From: Peribacillus sp044761665
GTDB taxonomy: Bacteria; Bacillota; Bacilli; Bacillales; DSM-1321
Direction: 5' to 3'
Assembly: GCF_044761665.1 (NCBI RefSeq)
Contig: NZ_JBIWCW010000009.1
Location: 50,448-114,447, forward strand
DNA: 64,000 nucleotides
Made by a program: the position numbers and the translations under genes. Positions 28,523 to 38,233 of the stretch are shown here, piece after piece. Every line of letters begins with the position of its first letter. The stretch's first letter is position 1. A model generated the notes under the pieces. The model was not told where the DNA came from. It ran no database searches and saw only the letters and a list, made by a program, of their open reading frames with translations.

Positions 28523-28669
28523 ATGAAAGACAAAGTAAAACTGAAATATGAACCACCTAAAGTTTTACATCATCAAAATGTTACCTTTGAAACAGCAATC
28601 TCTGCTGCTGGACATTGGGAGTTTCAACTTGTTAATGGTTGTTGGGTGAGGGTTTTTGTTCCTGGTTAA
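28523..28669 (+). CDS. 48-aa peptide, candidate RiPP precursor
   Basis: Small gene directly after the Ig-like protein gene with an ideal site (AAAGGAGG, 8 bases before the ATG) and its own terminator after the stop. The N-terminal half is charged and contains Y9-x-x-P12-x-V14 and T24, the spacing of the YxxPxL...T leader motif bound by lasso B1/PqqD-type proteins (the usual Gly at +9 is absent). The C-terminal half is aromatic and hydrophobic (AAGHWEF then QLVNGCWVRVFVPG) with a single Cys. That leader-like/core-like division suggests a modified peptide. If the lasso leader rule held, Glu33 would fall at core position 8. Assignment is by pattern only. Confidence 0.55.
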   Translation: MKDKVKLKYEPPKVLHHQNVTFETAISAAGHWEFQLVNGCWVRVFVPG

Positions 28670-28689
28670 TTGAAAATGAAATTTCATAT

Positions 28690-28737
28690 TGAAAAAGCCC
28701 TTTAAAATCCTGAATGGATTTTTTACGGGCTTTTCAT
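28690..28737 (+). terminator. Terminator after the 48-aa peptide gene
   Basis: AAAAGCCC and GGGCTTTT arms enclosing an inner hairpin (ATCC/GGAT), ending in T. It ends the Ig-like/peptide transcript. The remaining interval to 29087 is AT-rich; a short plus-strand stretch near 28920-29025 reads like coding sequence ending in TAG but has no start. Confidence 0.7.
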
Positions 28738-29087
28738 ACTTCCTTTTATACTGTACAAAGGAAATAGTATAGGCTTAACGAACCCCGTAGTACTTCCCTA
28801 TACTTTATTCAAATTTCAGGGTCAAAAATAATACAATTAATTTGGGAGCTTTGCCCTTACTACTTGTCCATCTTTACATATATATCATAATTTATATTTT
28901 TAATTATTATCCAAAAATTTAAATGATTTCAGAACAGATAAAGGCTATTATTCTATTGATAAAATTACACCACACGGAACTCCTATTGCTAGTGGGTTTA
29001 ATTTCAGGTGTCTTTTCTAGCTGATTAAACTGAATATTAGTAACCACTATAAGGAGAGGATTTGGTTTAATGCCCGTATCTTTTAGT

Positions 29088-30128
29088 CTAGGTAGTTTTT
29101 GGAACTTGTTTTAACGAACGCTTTTTATTTTTATTCGATACTGATCTATTTCTTATTGTTCTTTGGAATGGTTTTTCAATAAAGTGTGTGATTAACGATG
29201 CCAATAATATAGAAATTAACAGAGGAATAAATACAACTAAAAAGCTATTTGTGATACCAGCTCCTTCTAAAAAATGAATTATAATAAAGCCGATACTTTG
29301 GTGGACTAAATACAAACTATAAGAGATAGTTCCAAAATATATCAAGATTCTTGTATTTAAAAATTTCAATTTATCATAAAGGATTCCATAAAAAACTAAG
29401 AAAGATATTGAAACTGCTATTCCAGAAAGCAATCCTTGGAACAAAAACTGATACAATAATGCTGAAAAAATAAGCATATGAATGATTTTATGTTTCCCAT
29501 TCCGTAATTGATAGAAAAGTATCCCAGCTATGAAAAGATTCGAATAGTTTACAATACCAAGATCACCAATTAAAGGATGAAGGAAGTTATAAATATAAAG
29601 TGTTTTTACGATATAAATAACTGACAAGAACAATATTGATAAGAAAATTGGTTTTTGGATTAGTTTTAATGAAAATAATATACAACATATAATATAAAAG
29701 GTTATCTCAATACCAAGACTCCAATAAGACCCATCCACATTTTTTATTCCTATAGGTAATACTCCTTGAAACATTGTTATATTAATTAAGAAGATATTTG
29801 TACTAACTTTCAGACTCTCCAAAACGTATAAAGAGGTAATGATGAACGTTAAGGTTGCTGCTACTATATATGCAGGGTATAGTCTTATGGCACGCTTTAT
29901 AGCAAATTCCTTAATGTTTTTTGTTTTGGTCAATGTCATGTAAATCACAAAGCCACTGATAATGAAAAATAGATGTACTCCGAAGTACCCGTATTTAAAA
30001 TTAAATAAAAGATTTTCCTTGTGTCCAAATGAATCATCATAGAATGTAGTGTAATGATATAGTACTACTGCTAACGCAGCCAATCCCCTTAAAGCATCTA
30101 GTTCGCCAAGTCTTTTTTTACGTTCCAT
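29088..30128 (-). CDS. Acyltransferase-3 family membrane protein (second copy)
   Basis: 346-aa OafA/YrhL-type acyltransferase with about ten membrane segments. It starts KRLGELDALRGLAALAVVLYHYTTF and has YFGVHLFFIISGFVIYMTL, WSLGIEITFYIIC and GTISYSLYLVHQSIGF, all classical family positions. It ends in a basic cytoplasmic tail. It is divergent in sequence from the copy at 24660. It is a minus-strand single gene between the peptide transcript and a gene relic. A weak SinR-type site (30154-30169) lies 25 bases upstream of the ATG. A role in acylating surface glycan is inferred. Confidence 0.85.
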   Translation of the reverse strand: MERKKRLGELDALRGLAALAVVLYHYTTFYDDSFGHKENLLFNFKYGYFGVHLFFIISGFVIYMTLTKTKNIKEFAIKRAIRLYPAYIVAATLTFIITSLYVLESLKVSTNIFLINITMFQGVLPIGIKNVDGSYWSLGIEITFYIICCILFSLKLIQKPIFLSILFLSVIYIVKTLYIYNFLHPLIGDLGIVNYSNLFIAGILFYQLRNGKHKIIHMLIFSALLYQFLFQGLLSGIAVSISFLVFYGILYDKLKFLNTRILIYFGTISYSLYLVHQSIGFIIIHFLEGAGITNSFLVVFIPLLISILLASLITHFIEKPFQRTIRNRSVSNKNKKRSLKQVPKTT

Positions 30129-30153
30129 ATAAAGCGCACCTCCACTTTATATT

Positions 30154-30169
30154 GTACTCTATCAAGAAC
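30154..30169. promoter_or_regulatory. Weak SinR-type site upstream of the second acyltransferase
   Basis: GTACTC-TATC-AAGAAC keeps the N4 spacing and one perfect half-site but has two mismatches in the left arm. It is listed because of its position. Confidence 0.3.
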
Positions 30170-30280
30170 TTACTATCTATTAAAAAATTAGTATTTACAG
30201 GGATTTATTGAATGCTTTAATTATGTTTTTTCATCTATAAGCAAAACAAATACCCTACTCGATGAGCAAGGGACTACTAA

Positions 30281-30525
30281 CTATAAATTACCTCTCAAAA
30301 GGATGACAACATCACCATCAGGAAAACCTAAAATAATATTTTCAAGATTAACCCAAGGAGCTTTCGATAAGTAAAAAATATTAATAACAATATCTTTTAA
30401 CTCTTCTTTAGTTTCATAGTTGTGGTACAGTTCAAGACAGTACAATTTTTATAAAGATTTTGGAATTCCACTTTCAACGCCTCCTGCGGTAATGATGTAT
30501 TACTATAATTACCCCAAAAGTCCAT
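30281..30525 (-). pseudogene. Frameshifted small gene of unknown family
   Basis: On the minus strand an ATG at 30525 opens a frame (MDFWGNYSNTSLPQ...QNLYKNCTVL) that soon loses its sense, while the adjacent frame continues as NYETKEELKDIVINIFYLS and then NLENIILGFPDGDVVILLRGNL, ending at 30281-30283. Together they would make about 81 residues. I do not recognise a family. It may be a broken accessory gene. The rest of 30129-30825 shows nothing else. Confidence 0.4.
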
Positions 30526-30825
30526 CACCAAAAATCATAGAAGAACCATTTTAATTCAAAAAATAACAGCAACCCCCTTCCTCACCCGAAAATGTGAAAA
30601 ATGATAGATATTACAAGGGTATATGCCCTTACAATTTGTACCTTTTTACATATTATAATCTTATAGAAGACTCGACTAATTATTATGATTTTAGTGAAAA
30701 ATTTGATGGATTCCAAGTAGACCGCAAAACTGCAAACAGAAATTAACAATAACGAATAACGATATTGTAGATATTTTTGATTCAAGTATTGATAACAGCA
30801 ATTTTATTAATGGAGGAATAATTTA

Positions 30826-33800
30826 ATGTCACACAAAATCAAAGTTCGGAAAGGTTTAAAAGAAGATTTACCAACATTAGATGTTGGTGAGTTTGGTTAC
30901 TGTATGGACACTAAAGAGTTATTCATTGGTACTTCCAAAACAGGAAATAAATTAATAAATATTGTTAGTAGCAAAGGTTCTTCTGAGAATGGGTCACCGA
31001 ATGATATCATTAAGAGTGATGGAAATAGAATTGTAATATTTGAGGATACCGATTTAAGAAAACTATTGGTTGAAATAGGTATTGATAGTGCAGCAAATGA
31101 AATATTAACTGCGTCAGGATTAATAAAAATTTTATCCGGACAAAATGATCCGAAAACTTTGAATGGATTATTGATTATAACCGGTTTTAATATCCCTAAG
31201 GAAACAAAAAATTTTGAAAGTAATAAATTTGAGGTTGACCACACTGCAAGTAATGACTCAAATAGATTAATTAAAAGTACCGGTAGTAAGATAATGACCT
31301 CATCTGGCTCCACAACAACACCTTCAGATGGTGATATTATAGAATTTCATGATGTAAATTGGACCTCTGTCGAAGATACAATGATTAGCAAAAACCAATC
31401 CTTTTACGTAATTGAGCTTCTAAGGTGGGGGATTACTCAAGGATCTTTTGGAAAACCTCCTTACACAGCAGAACAATGGAAAATCGCATACAATAACATT
31501 CTTGGATTTAATCAAGCTCTTAAGTATGCGAATGATAATGGATTAACAAGAATTGTTGTTCCTATCGGCACATATAGTTTTTGTTATACCAACCTTAGTG
31601 GGGCATCTGAAATTTACGCAATGGTAAACACCCCCATAAATTTATTCAGTAACCAAACTCTAGATTTAAACGGGTCTACCTTCGAGGTTATGTACGACTC
31701 AATTAATAAAAACCCTTATGATAAATCACCATTAACAACGCCAGCATGGAAGTTAAGTGGAGAATTAATTCGAATCGATAATGTTTCATATGCTCAAGTG
31801 TTAAACGGAATAATAGTGGGTGATATCCCTAATAGAAGCTTTTCTGATGGGGGAAATGGTTTTAATTCTGAAAAAGGAATGGAACAAACCTATGGCATTA
31901 AAATAGAATCTGGTGCACATTTCATTTCTATTAAACATATAGATGTTTCGATGTTTATGGGAGATGGAATAATAATAGGATCTTATCCTACCAAAACAGG
32001 AAAATGGAATCTAAATCCCTCAGACATTAAAGCATATCCCGGATATGTTGATTCAAAAGGTAAAATTGTACAAACCCTCGCAGGAGCTTATCTATCTAAT
32101 AAATTTCCAATCATACAAGGAGAACATACACAGCTGCAAATGAGAACTAGTGGTGGTTATACACGGATACCCCTTATTGCAAACAGGACATTTGAATACA
32201 TCTTTTACAATTCAAAAGATGTAGTAATAGCTAGAAAGAAAGCGGTTTATCTACAAATCGTAACAGTACCTCATGACACTGCTTATATAAGATTACAATT
32301 TATTAATGAAGCAATAGGTCTTGCCAACATTGAGATTTCATATTCTATAACAAAACCTCAGGCACATCGTGTTACCATTTACGGGTGTACTGTGCACGAT
32401 AATCATAGAGGTGGTATAAGTGGCGGAGCAGATTTCACCTATATATCTTATAATAAGATTTACCACAACGGAATGGATTCAGGGTTAAACATACCCTTAT
32501 TCCCTGATTCGACTAGATACGCCATAAACTTTGAAGACAGCTACAGTAACTATGCAATAATAGAGAATAACCATATATTCTCAGGGTTTAATGGAATACT
32601 GATGGGAGTTTATCACGGTAGAATAGTAGGTAATATAGTTAGTGAAATTGGTGGTGTTATTGTATACAATAACGCTAACATGATTATAGATGGCAACGTG
32701 TTCTATGAGAGTAGTGGATTACAGATAACCAATTCTGTTGCTACACAAGAAAGAGATATTCTTTTCATTAACAATACCGTCAACTCGACAGCAATGACAG
32801 TTACAGCAACAAGGGCTAAAACTAGGGTTAGACTTATTAATAATATACTAAATATAGACGCCTTAAGTTCCTCAGGTAACGTTGAGTTTATAGGAAATAA
32901 TCTTAAAAGCTACACAGGGTCCTCATATACGGGGTACACCAATATAACGATTGATAATATAAAAAGGTGTACAGGTAATACGTTTGAAGATTTCAATTAT
33001 GGCTCACATTATAGGGTTTCGGTGATGAAACCAAAAGATTCTACGAGTTATATATGTGACAACGTGTTTAGATCAGTTTCTTTCAATTCAAATAATCTAG
33101 CAAATGACATTGAATTCCAAAACTCTGAGTTTTATAACTGTTCGGTTACTGCCCAAATCGTTGATGCAACTCTTTCACACAGCATATTATTCAATAATTG
33201 TCTTTTCCAAGATAGTATGGTGATAATGGGTGGTCCATATATTAACAACACAACAATAGGAGCTATTACTGGAAAAACAACGTTCAACAACTGTAAAATT
33301 AACTTTACACCAAACTATACTGGTGCTTATTTAATGGGTATTAGCGACAATATAAAAATTACTAGTTATCTAGAAGGTATTGTCCCAAGAAAATATGAAT
33401 TAGATATCATCGACACCGAATTAATACACCAATCAAAGTCAGTTACTACAATAATTAAGTATTACAACACAGATAGCAACTTCGATATTAATAATTATAA
33501 AAACGTTAATATAGTAGACTCTAAAATACGAGTCTCGGACATTTCTAACTTTCGATTATTTTTCAGCACAAATCCTAACATTTATACCAACTCTGCAATA
33601 ATTAACAACACCACTTTTGAAGGGTTTAGTGGGTTCCCTACCCCAGCCTATGGAAGCATAGAAGTCTATACTCCAGTATACGTATCTAGGAGTTCAGTAC
33701 TACCTACATCAGGGATATTTGTGGTTGGTCAAAAAGTAGAAAACAAAAATATTATTGCTGGCGGATTTCTCGGTTGGATATGTGTTAAATCTGGATATGC

Positions 33801-34008
33801 CAATACCAATCCATGGACAGCTCATAAAGCATACGTCATTAATACTTTTGTTCATTCAGATAACAAAGTCTATAAAGCTACAATGGCAGGAACATCAGGA
33901 ATTGTAGCACCTAACCATACAACAGGAAAATCTAATGACGGGGGAGTTACCTGGGAGTATGTAGGGGTTTTGGCTGAGTTTAGAACGTATGGGGTAATTT
34001 CAAATTAA
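30826..34008 (+). CDS. Phage-tail-like right-handed beta-helix protein
   Basis: 1060-aa protein. The first ~45 residues (KIKVRKGLKEDLPTLDVGEFGYCMDTKELFIGT) match the N-terminal module of phage tail/fibre and tail-lyase proteins. From about residue 200 to 960 it is a pectate-lyase-like beta-helix with an IPIGTYSF-type entry, many N-rich short turns and repeated GI-I-NN rungs. The last ~75 residues (AHKAYVINTFVHSDNKVYKATMAG...GGVTWEYVG) resemble a chitin-binding-like beta module. No signal peptide is present. No lysis or capsid genes are nearby, so this is not a prophage. A polysaccharide depolymerase or a captured tailspike used on the producer's own matrix is inferred. TGGAGGAA precedes the ATG. 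Confidence 0.75.
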   Translation: MSHKIKVRKGLKEDLPTLDVGEFGYCMDTKELFIGTSKTGNKLINIVSSKGSSENGSPNDIIKSDGNRIVIFEDTDLRKLLVEIGIDSAANEILTASGLIKILSGQNDPKTLNGLLIITGFNIPKETKNFESNKFEVDHTASNDSNRLIKSTGSKIMTSSGSTTTPSDGDIIEFHDVNWTSVEDTMISKNQSFYVIELLRWGITQGSFGKPPYTAEQWKIAYNNILGFNQALKYANDNGLTRIVVPIGTYSFCYTNLSGASEIYAMVNTPINLFSNQTLDLNGSTFEVMYDSINKNPYDKSPLTTPAWKLSGELIRIDNVSYAQVLNGIIVGDIPNRSFSDGGNGFNSEKGMEQTYGIKIESGAHFISIKHIDVSMFMGDGIIIGSYPTKTGKWNLNPSDIKAYPGYVDSKGKIVQTLAGAYLSNKFPIIQGEHTQLQMRTSGGYTRIPLIANRTFEYIFYNSKDVVIARKKAVYLQIVTVPHDTAYIRLQFINEAIGLANIEISYSITKPQAHRVTIYGCTVHDNHRGGISGGADFTYISYNKIYHNGMDSGLNIPLFPDSTRYAINFEDSYSNYAIIENNHIFSGFNGILMGVYHGRIVGNIVSEIGGVIVYNNANMIIDGNVFYESSGLQITNSVATQERDILFINNTVNSTAMTVTATRAKTRVRLINNILNIDALSSSGNVEFIGNNLKSYTGSSYTGYTNITIDNIKRCTGNTFEDFNYGSHYRVSVMKPKDSTSYICDNVFRSVSFNSNNLANDIEFQNSEFYNCSVTAQIVDATLSHSILFNNCLFQDSMVIMGGPYINNTTIGAITGKTTFNNCKINFTPNYTGAYLMGISDNIKITSYLEGIVPRKYELDIIDTELIHQSKSVTTIIKYYNTDSNFDINNYKNVNIVDSKIRVSDISNFRLFFSTNPNIYTNSAIINNTTFEGFSGFPTPAYGSIEVYTPVYVSRSSVLPTSGIFVVGQKVENKNIIAGGFLGWICVKSGYANTNPWTAHKAYVINTFVHSDNKVYKATMAGTSGIVAPNHTTGKSNDGGVTWEYVGVLAEFRTYGVISN

Positions 34009-34060
34009 AACTTTTATACTCTTTATTTGAGATTTAAGCAGTGGATTTGAGTCAATATTT

Positions 34061-35295
34061 TGGACACACAAAAGTTAAATCTTAAGCTGTATTCCTAATT
34101 TGATCTTCAATCGCTTGTGGGGTTTGGTATAAAACTACAATGAATCCTTTTTCTGTTATACCATCCCTCAATAAATTGGAACATCGCTAATTTTGCCGTT
34201 TGGTAGTCTTGATATTGAACGTGGTTCACTTCTACTTCTTTTAATATTGCATGAAAGGATTTCGATACAGGTATTATCATACGGGCACTTTTTCTTGCTA
34301 AAGGATTGCTTAATATGATGATTTTAATATGTTGAGTAAACTCACCACTTATATATTGTGAGCCAAGATCCGTTATGAAGAACTAAGCCCTCCGCGGGAT
34401 TTTGTGAAGTGTGTGCGTGATTAAAAGCTTGAATAACCAGTTCAGTCATCACAGTCGTCATAGAACAGGAAAATTAATAGCCTACTAGTTTCTAGAATGA
34501 AGATCCAATACAAGAAGCTAAATAACACCATCCGTCTTTAAACGTATGAATATACGTAATACCGGCTGCCCATTTCTCATTAATAGTTGGGTGGTAAAAT
34601 TTCGTTCGAACAAATTCTCTAATTGTATTACCTTTTCTTTAGATCGATAAGGACTGTATTTTTTCTTAGTGATTGAACGGATCTCTATCTTACTCATTAA
34701 GCGCTGAATACGCTTTAGACTTAGGCTAAAGCCTTTGGATACTAAGATTTCATGTATCTTGGGAGCACCATAGCGACCCTTGCTTTCAAAGTAAACAAGA
34801 TGAAATGAATTTCTTTCGTTAGTTCATTGTTTCTCTGTTCGTGATTGGATACGACAAGTTGAAGAGACTGATAATGACTGCTTCTTGGGATTTTTATACT
34901 TCACACTTTTTCTTTACGGGATATTGGTTTTTGTGTTCCTAGATAAGTTCGGTAAGATCTGTCTCGGTTACTCTTTGGCGAATATGGCTATAGCCTTATT
35001 TAAGATTTTAATTTCCTGCTTTAACCGAAGGTTTTCTTTCTGTATGGGGCCAAGTTCTATCGGAGTCATGGACTCATTCCCTAAATCAATAGGGGTAAAT
35101 TCTTTAAATCACTTATAAATCGTTACGTCAGATACGCATATTCGCCACTTAATTCTCTTATTGAATTACCCGAGTGATAAGGATCCACAATGATATTCTT
35201 GAACTCATTATTATATTTCCTGCCTATATGCTTACGTTCCAAGCCGAACACATCCTCTCAAAAATCATTGTAAGGATTTAACTAAAGTGTGTCCA
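34061..35295 (-). mobile_element. Decayed IS3-family insertion sequence
   Basis: A 1235-bp element bounded by 21-bp imperfect inverted repeats (34061-34081 and 35275-35295, outer TGGACACAC). On the minus strand fragments of OrfA (GRKYNNEFKNIIVDPYHSGNSIREL and a QENLRLKQEIKILNKA helix) and of the DDE transposase OrfB (QYISGEFTQHI, SFHAILKEVEVNH, FIEGWYNRKRIHCSF) can be read in several frames broken by stops. No target duplication is obvious. It is inactive by appearance and lies just past the end of the exopolysaccharide operon. Confidence 0.8.
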
Positions 35296-35439
35296 TGAGA
35301 CTATACTAACTCCATTACTTATTAACTCTTTAAAAATTATAGCCTCAAATTACATTTTTACTAGAGATTGAACTAAATCAAGTGATTGTCAAGAAGATAA
35401 CCAATTAATGGAATTCTATTATGGAGATTTCAGATTTAT

Positions 35440-36996
35440 TTAAGTAACTTGATTCTTAATTCTTAACCTAAACTTTTGATAAAAACTTTTTGCTGGTAGA
35501 ATGAATAAATTTTTTTCATAATTATTCATTGCTGTAAACCACATAAACAAAAAATATAGAATAGAAAATAAAATAATTTTACCAACTAAAACTAACCATA
35601 AATTTGCTATTAGTACTTTATTAATAGTCGCCCCATAAATTATACTTAATACTAATGGGAAACTCATAAAAAGGATATTCCCCCAAAACTTTGGTATATT
35701 TAATTTGATTTTTTTCCAGTAATAAAAATTTATTATTATTATATTCCCTAAAGTAAACGATATTGCTGTGGCAATAGCACAACCGATTACTCCCCAAAAT
35801 TGAACAAAGATAATACTAATAATTACATTTAAAACTGCAATAAAAATGTTAACTATTGATTTAAAACCTTGCATATTTTTGGCTTGAAGTATCACCCCTC
35901 CCATCCCTTGAATAAGTGAAACGATCATAGGCACCAAAATAATAAGAGCAATAATATAAGAAACCTGATACTCTTTACCAACCCATAAATTGATAAATTC
36001 TTGTCCAAAAACAATAAACCCGCTTAAAGCAAAAGATATAATTATATATTGCACTCTACCTATCCTAATAAATAGATTAGACAATTCATTATTAGATGCC
36101 CCCTTAATTACCATTCCAGAAACACGAGATAAAAATACATTTGATATTGCCGAAGAAAAGCCTGAGAAATAACCAGTAAAAGAAGCCCCAATAGCATAAA
36201 CAGATACAGCAACAGTACCGCTATAAATCCCAAGGATTACTTGGTCGGTTGATGTATATAGTTGACTGATGACTAAATTCAAAAAAATATATGAAGAAAA
36301 AATAATAATCTCTTTGAGTAATTTGGAATCAAATTTACCAAATGATATTTTTATTTTCAAAGTTTTAAAACAATAATGAATGTTAAGAGCTATAAACAAA
36401 AAATTTAAGAATGTCGTCACAATTGCCATAGCTATGGATCCATAACCCATTAATAGCAAGGGCAATATAAGAAGTGGGTTTATTATAGATGAAACAATCA
36501 CAATTATTTTTTGAAAGATAAACTTTTCATGAGCCAAAACTATTACACTGAACACGCCTAGCCCAATTCCTGTAGAGATATTAAAAACCATTATACTCAT
36601 CAGTAATTTAAGTTTGTGAATCTCTTCTATATTTAATGAGCTAGAAAAAAACAAATCTGTATTTAAGATTAAAAGAATCCCCAAGACTAAGGCAATTAAC
36701 CCCAAAGTTAAGTAAATCTTTATAAATAAGCCATATAAATTAGAGCATCCTTTTTCATCATTTAATGCTTTATATTTAGCTGTATATCTTATTACTGCAT
36801 TGCCTAAACCAAAGTTTAAAATCCCAACAAATCCTGCTGCTGAACTAGCTAAACTATATAAGCCATATTCTGATTGACCAAGTAAATTTAACATTACTGG
36901 GGTATACATTATTGAGATAAAAATGTTAATGCAGAGTGCAACATAAGATAAACTTGCACCTGCCTTTAGCTGATTTTTCATAGTATAACCTTCCAT
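35440..36996 (-). CDS. Polysaccharide flippase (Wzx/EpsK-like)
   Basis: 518-aa membrane protein of the MOP exporter superfamily with about 13-14 hydrophobic segments. The start MKNQLKAGASLSYVALCINIFISIMYTPVMLNLLGQSEYGLYSLASS is the classic beginning of Wzx/RfbX and EpsK-type flippases, which move lipid-linked repeat units across the membrane. MKNQLK at about 36981 may be the true start, behind GGAAGG. It is the last gene of the exopolysaccharide operon, where B. subtilis places epsK among the late genes. The IS remnant lies beyond. The assignment is based on topology and N-terminal signature. Confidence 0.85.
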   Translation of the reverse strand: MEGYTMKNQLKAGASLSYVALCINIFISIMYTPVMLNLLGQSEYGLYSLASSAAGFVGILNFGLGNAVIRYTAKYKALNDEKGCSNLYGLFIKIYLTLGLIALVLGILLILNTDLFFSSSLNIEEIHKLKLLMSIMVFNISTGIGLGVFSVIVLAHEKFIFQKIIVIVSSIINPLLILPLLLMGYGSIAMAIVTTFLNFLFIALNIHYCFKTLKIKISFGKFDSKLLKEIIIFSSYIFLNLVISQLYTSTDQVILGIYSGTVAVSVYAIGASFTGYFSGFSSAISNVFLSRVSGMVIKGASNNELSNLFIRIGRVQYIIISFALSGFIVFGQEFINLWVGKEYQVSYIIALIILVPMIVSLIQGMGGVILQAKNMQGFKSIVNIFIAVLNVIISIIFVQFWGVIGCAIATAISFTLGNIIIINFYYWKKIKLNIPKFWGNILFMSFPLVLSIIYGATINKVLIANLWLVLVGKIILFSILYFLFMWFTAMNNYEKNLFILPAKSFYQKFRLRIKNQVT

Positions 36997-37029
36997 CCTA
37001 TATAAAAAATTCGAATCAGAACATTATAG

Positions 37030-38214
37030 TTAAATATTCACTATTTGCTTCATCCCATTTTTCGTATCATTCGATTCTGCTGCCAAATTATTAGTGAAGT
37101 GTTTACATATAGTTTTGTTGTTTATTAATTTTACAATAGCTTGATAAATTTCATCTTCATCACATTTTACTATTAGACCTGTTACTCCATTTTTTATTTG
37201 TTCCTTTGCTCCGGTAAAATTTGTAGTAATTATAGGTTTATTCAAGCATCTTGCTTCAGCAAGAGTAATGCAATAACCTTCATGTCTAGATGGTTGAACG
37301 TAAATATCGCAATTTTTTATATATGGATAGGGATTTGGATCGGCGCCTAAAAGAATAAAATGATCATTTAAGTTATTTCTTTGTATTTGTTTTTCATAAT
37401 TCACTCTTGAATTACCTTCTCCAACACAATACCATCTTGCTTTATAACCATTTTGTATTAATTTGGTTAAAGATTGAATTGCTATATCTTGTCCTTTTTC
37501 AATATTAAGCCTACCAACTGTTAAGATTTTTATCCCATCAAATTCGTCATTAAACCCTCTTCCCATTTCAGCTTGGGATTTAATTAACTCTGGTGAAATA
37601 ATATTTAAAAAAACCTTTGTTTTTTCTTCTAAGAAAGGAAGTATATTTAATAAATGCTTCTTGCCTTCTTTAGATACAACGAAAATTCCATCGAACTTTT
37701 TATAGAACTTACTTGCAAAGAACCTATTAAAGCTTATATGATTTATATCAAAATGAATCCATTGTAATTTTTTTTTAGCTTTAATGTTATTTAAAACAAA
37801 ATAGCTTATGAACTCCATAGGACCTGCATATGCTACAGCTATATCATATTCTTCATTTACTATTACAAAATCTCTTAAAATATATTTATAAAATAAACTT
37901 CTTTCTTTCATAACCTTAGATATAAAATAAAAAAATATCATTATAAACGATTTAATAATACGTCCCTTCTTCATATAATCTAACGCAATTATATGAAGTG
38001 GTTTATTCATTAAATATTCTATATCTTTATATTCTTTTACGTATTCAACTCTAACTCCATTAGGAATAAATTTTATAAAGTCGCCATATTTCTCCAACAT
38101 CAAAATAGTAATAGCATAATTATTTTTAGAAAGCTCTGAAACCATATTTAATAGTGCTTTTTCTGTTCCGCCTATATTCATATTTATTAACATGAAAACT
38201 ATCTTCTTTTTCAA
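37030..38214 (-). CDS. Glycosyltransferase family 4
   Basis: 394-aa GT-B retaining glycosyltransferase. The N-terminal acceptor domain starts KKKIVFMLINMNIGGTEKALLNMV, and the donor domain shows LTVGRLNIEKGQDIAIQ, CDIYVQPSRHEGYCITLAEARCLNKPIITTNFTGAKEQI with the EGYCITLAEA nucleotide-sugar (E-x7-E) motif. It is a close paralogue of the next gene and of the one at 46605 (shared NPYPYIK-CDIYVQPSR block). It adds one sugar to the exopolysaccharide repeat unit at the cytoplasmic face; the donor is unknown. Confidence 0.87.
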   Translation of the reverse strand: MKKKIVFMLINMNIGGTEKALLNMVSELSKNNYAITILMLEKYGDFIKFIPNGVRVEYVKEYKDIEYLMNKPLHIIALDYMKKGRIIKSFIMIFFYFISKVMKERSLFYKYILRDFVIVNEEYDIAVAYAGPMEFISYFVLNNIKAKKKLQWIHFDINHISFNRFFASKFYKKFDGIFVVSKEGKKHLLNILPFLEEKTKVFLNIISPELIKSQAEMGRGFNDEFDGIKILTVGRLNIEKGQDIAIQSLTKLIQNGYKARWYCVGEGNSRVNYEKQIQRNNLNDHFILLGADPNPYPYIKNCDIYVQPSRHEGYCITLAEARCLNKPIITTNFTGAKEQIKNGVTGLIVKCDEDEIYQAIVKLINNKTICKHFTNNLAAESNDTKNGMKQIVNI

Positions 38215-38233
38215 CTTTACACCTCTTTCCCCG

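Noticed and set aside
30582..30785. 67-codon minus-strand frame upstream of the beta-helix gene
   Set aside because: AT-rich, hydrophobic by composition only, with no supporting ribosome site.
30826..34008. A prophage
   Set aside because: Only the tail-like N-terminus of one protein suggests phage; no capsid, portal, terminase, holin or lysin genes lie nearby, and the recombinase at 8706 is 21 kb away.
34885..35118. 77-codon plus-strand frame
   Set aside because: It lies antisense to the OrfA remnant of the IS3-type element.
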